Below are positions 61,501-64,000 of a stretch of 64,000 bases of DNA, piece by piece; positions within the stretch are counted from its first letter, which is position 1; each line of letters begins with the position of its first letter. A program made the translations under genes and the position numbers. Source of the DNA: Crotalaria pallida (lineage: Eukaryota; Streptophyta; Magnoliopsida; Fabales; Fabaceae); NCBI GenBank assembly GCA_037953625.1, contig CM075651.1:105277001-105341000 (forward strand), given 5' to 3'. Under the pieces are notes generated by a model, which was not told the DNA's origin, did not search any database, and was given only the letters and a program-made list of their open reading frames with translations.

Positions 61501-64000
61501 ATCCCCAAGGGACGTAGAGAGTGTAGCATGAGTCCTTGGAGGTTCTAACAGGTGTAGAATGGTTAAGAGATTATTCTAAAGGCTTAGAATGGTCTAGGAA
61601 TGTGTATTAGGTCTTATAAGAACCATTAGAATGATGCTAAACAATGCTTGAGTCCCCAAGGGACATAGAGGGTCTAGAATGAGTCCTTTGAGGTTCTAAC
61701 AAGTGTAGAATGGTTAAGAGAGTATTCTAAAGGCTTAGAATGGTCTAGGAATGTGTATTAGGACATATAAGAACCATTAGAATGATCCTAAACAATGCTT
61801 GAGTCCCCAAGGGACGTAGAGGGTCTAGCATGAGTCCTTGGAAGTTCTAACAGATGTAGAATGGTTAAGAGAGTATTCTAATGGCTTAGAATGGTCTAGG
61901 AATGTGTATTAGGACTTATAAGAACCATTAGAATTATCCTAAACAATGCTTGAGTCCCCAAGGGACGTAGAGGGTCTAGCATGAGTCCTTGGAGGTTCTA
62001 CCATGTGTAGAGTGGTTAAGAGAATATTCTAATGGCTTTGAATGGTCTAGGAATGTGTATTAGGACTTATAAGAACCATTAGAATGATCCTAAACATTGC
62101 TTGAATCCCCAAGGGACGTAGAGAGTGTAGCATGAGTCCTTGGAGGTTCTAACAGGTGTAGAATGGTTAAGAGATTATTCTAAAGGCTTAGAATGGTCTA
62201 GGAATGTGTATTAGGTCTTATAAGAACCATTAGAATGATCCTAAACAATGCTTGAGTCCCCAAGGGACATAGAGGGTGTAGCATGAGTCCTTGAAGGTTC
62301 TAACAAGTGTAGAATCGTTAAGAGAGTATTCTAAAGGCTTAGAATGGTCTAGGAATGTGTATTAGGACTTATAATAACCATTAGAATGATCATAAACATT
62401 GCATGGTACCACAAGGGACGTAGAGGGTGTAGCATAAGTCCTTGGAGGTTCTAACAGGTGTAGAATGATTAAGAGAGCATTCTAATGGCTTAAAATGGTC
62501 TAGGAATGTGTTTTAGGACTTATAAGAACTATTAGAAAGATCCCAAATATTGCTTGAATCCCCAAGGGACGTAGAGGGTGTAGCATGAGTCCTTAGAAGT
62601 TCTAACAAGTGTAGAATGGTTAAGAGATTATTCTAAAGGCTTAGAATGGTCTAGGAATGTGTATTAGGTCTTATAAGAACCATTAGAATGATGCTAAACA
62701 ATGCTTGAGTCCCCAAGGGACATAGAGGGTCTAGAATGAGTCCTTTGAGGTTCTAACAAGTGTAGAATGGTTAAGAGAGTATTCTAAAGGCTTAGAATGG
62801 TCTAGGAATGTGTATTAGGACTTATAATAACCATTAGAATGATCATAAACATTGCATGGTACCCCAAGGGACGTAGAGGGTGTAGCATGAGACCTTGGAG
62901 GTTCTAACATGTGTAGAATGGTTAAGAGAGTATTCTAAAGGCTTAGAATGGTCTAGGAATGTGTATTAGGACTTATAAGAACCATTAGAATGATCCTAAA
63001 AAATGCTTGAGTCCCCAAGGGACGTAGAGGGTGTAGCTTGAGTCCTTGGAGGTTCTAACAAGTGTAGAATGGTTAAGAGAGTATTCTAAAGGCTTAGAAT
63101 GGTCTAGGAATGTGTATTAGGACATATAAGAACCATTAGAATGATCCTAAACAATGCTTGAGTCCCCAAGGGACGTAGAGGGTCTAGCATGAGTCCTTGG
63201 AAGTTCTAACAGATGTAGAATGGTTAAGAGAGTATTCTAATGGCTTAGAATGGTCTAGGAATGTGTATTAGGACTTATAAGAACCATTAGAATTATCCTA
63301 AACAATGCTTGAGTCCCCAAGGGACGTAGAGGGTGTAGCATGAGTCCTTGGAGGTTCTACCATGTGTAGAATGGTTAAGAGAATATTCTAATGGCTTTGA
63401 ATGGTCTAGGAATGTGTATTAGGACTTATAAGAACCATTAGAATGATCCTAAACATTGCTTGAATCCCCAAGGGACGTAGAGAGTGTAGCATGAGTCCTT
63501 GGAGGTTCTAACAGGTGTAGAATGGTTAAGAGATTATTCTAAAGGCTTAGAATGGTCTAGGAATGTGTATTAGGTCTTATAAGAACCATTAGAATGATCC
63601 TAAACAATGCTTGAGTCCCCAAGGGACATAGAGGGTGTAGCATGAGTCCTTGAAGGTTCTAACAAGTGTAGAATGGTTAAGAGAGTATTCTAAAGGCTTA
63701 GAATGGTCTAGGAATGTGTATTAGGACTTATAATAACCATTAGAATGATCATAAACATTGCATGGTACCCCAAGGGACGTAGAGGGTGTAGCATAAGTCC
63801 TTGGAGGTTCTAACAGGTGTAGAATGATTAAGAGAGTATTCTAATGGCTTAAAATGGTCTAGGAATGTGTATTAGGACTTATAAGAACTATTAGAATGAT
63901 CCCAAACATTGCTTGAATCCCCAAGGGACGTAGAGGGTGTAGCATGAGTCCTTAGAAGTTCTAACAAGTGTAGAATGGTTAAGAGATTATTCTAAAGGCT
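58520..64000. repeat. Block G: 21-unit (3,170 bp) repeat, second copy cut by window end
   Basis: Copy 1 begins near 58,520 and copy 2 near 61,690. Markers 3,170 bp apart (21 units less a 1-bp loss at about 60,906) are TTCTACCATGTGTAGAGTGG (58,825 and 61,995) and GTGTTTTAGGAC (59,338 and 62,508). Inside each copy a shorter theme repeats: CCATGTGTAG occurs at 58,831, 60,190, 61,397, 62,001 and 63,360, with spacings of 9, 8 (less 1 bp), 4 and 9 units. Specific families here are TTCTACCATGTG, AACAGATGTAG, GAATTATCC and CCTTTGAGG; I saw none of the first three in other blocks. Confidence 0.85.
60768..60917. repeat. 150-bp monomer (1-bp deletion) in block G
   Basis: The CCCCAAGGACATAG at about 60,900 lacks one G of the GGG found in other units, making the unit 150 bp. 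It removes one base from the right arm of dyad 2. Together with the unit at 43,706 it is one of only two length changes to the right of 11,864. Confidence 0.8.

Larger units (their letters stand above)
1..64000. repeat. 151-bp satellite DNA tandem array (entire window)
   Basis: The window is a continuous head-to-tail array of one 151-bp monomer with no interruption by unrelated sequence. Taking the unit start at TGTAGCATGAG, starts fall at 1, 152, 303, 454 and so on to 63,938, and all units have the same orientation. A consensus unit has 61 G+C of 151. Unit length close to a nucleosome core, dense higher-order repeats and absence of genes are typical of eukaryotic centromeric or pericentromeric satellites; that location is inference, not seen. 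No rRNA, tRNA, terminator, promoter, CRISPR or transposon signature was found on either strand. I do not recognise the satellite family. The 151-bp period is not divisible by three, so reading frames rotate with every unit and long open frames cannot persist. Confidence 0.98.

Noticed and set aside
1..64000. CRISPR array
   Set aside because: Periodicity is strict, but the whole 151-bp unit is conserved; there are no short repeats separated by unrelated unique spacers and no cas genes.
1..64000. CENP-B box (TTCGnnnnAnnCGGG)
   Set aside because: I found no TTCG-N4-A-N2-CGGG arrangement; CGGG occurs only in the rare CCCCACGGGAC variant with no TTCG at the required distance.
1..64000. Telomeric or interstitial telomere repeats
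   Set aside because: CTAGGG and TATTAGGAC resemble telomere words, but no tandem TTAGGG or TTTAGGG is present.
1..64000. Ribosomal spacer or 5S rRNA array
   Set aside because: No rRNA gene sequence is present in any unit, and the 151-bp period has no room for a 120-bp 5S gene with A and C boxes plus spacer of the kind expected.

Overview
The whole 64 kb window is one uninterrupted, head-to-tail satellite DNA array. The repeat unit is 151 bp, about 40% GC by my count of a consensus monomer, and always in the same orientation. Taking the unit start at the TGTAGCATGAG motif, unit starts run from position 1 to 63,938, giving 424 starts with the last unit cut by the window end. I see no protein-coding gene, rRNA, tRNA, CRISPR array, transposon or non-satellite spacer. 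The array pattern (monomer of nucleosomal size, higher-order repeats, CpG decay) points to a eukaryotic centromeric or heterochromatic satellite. A plant is plausible from unit length and organisation, but I do not recognise the family and cannot name the species.

Layout, defined by diagnostic monomer variants: block A (1-3,339) holds heterogeneous monomers with a weak 9-unit periodicity. Block B (3,340-11,863) holds higher-order repeats marked by TGTTGCATGAG units, 1-bp deletions and two copies of a 61-bp internal duplication. A monomer that lost 47 bp ends block B at 11,863/11,864. Block C (11,864-29,208) has variants with TAGAAATGTTAAG and GACATTATTC, organised as 8-, 12-, 15- and 18-unit repeats. 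Block D (29,209-33,259) is a mosaic. Block E (33,260-48,240) contains a 28-unit (4,228 bp) tandem duplication and a 20/21-unit one. Block F (48,241-58,519) has a 24-unit duplication with a nested 7-unit duplication. Block G (58,520-64,000) is a 21-unit (3,170 bp) repeat whose second copy runs off the window.

The main observations are these. Register is extremely strict (210 and then 112 consecutive units with no net length change), while 15 of the 17 length changes I can find lie in the first 11.9 kb. The 61-bp insertion is explained exactly by two back-slips between internal ~30-bp subrepeats. A short dyad at unit positions 131-143 is kept, in shifted registers, by different bases in different monomer families. 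Higher-order period lengths vary along the array, as expected from repeated unequal exchange or segmental duplication. Block limits are approximate, because switches between variants are only placed to within about one unit.
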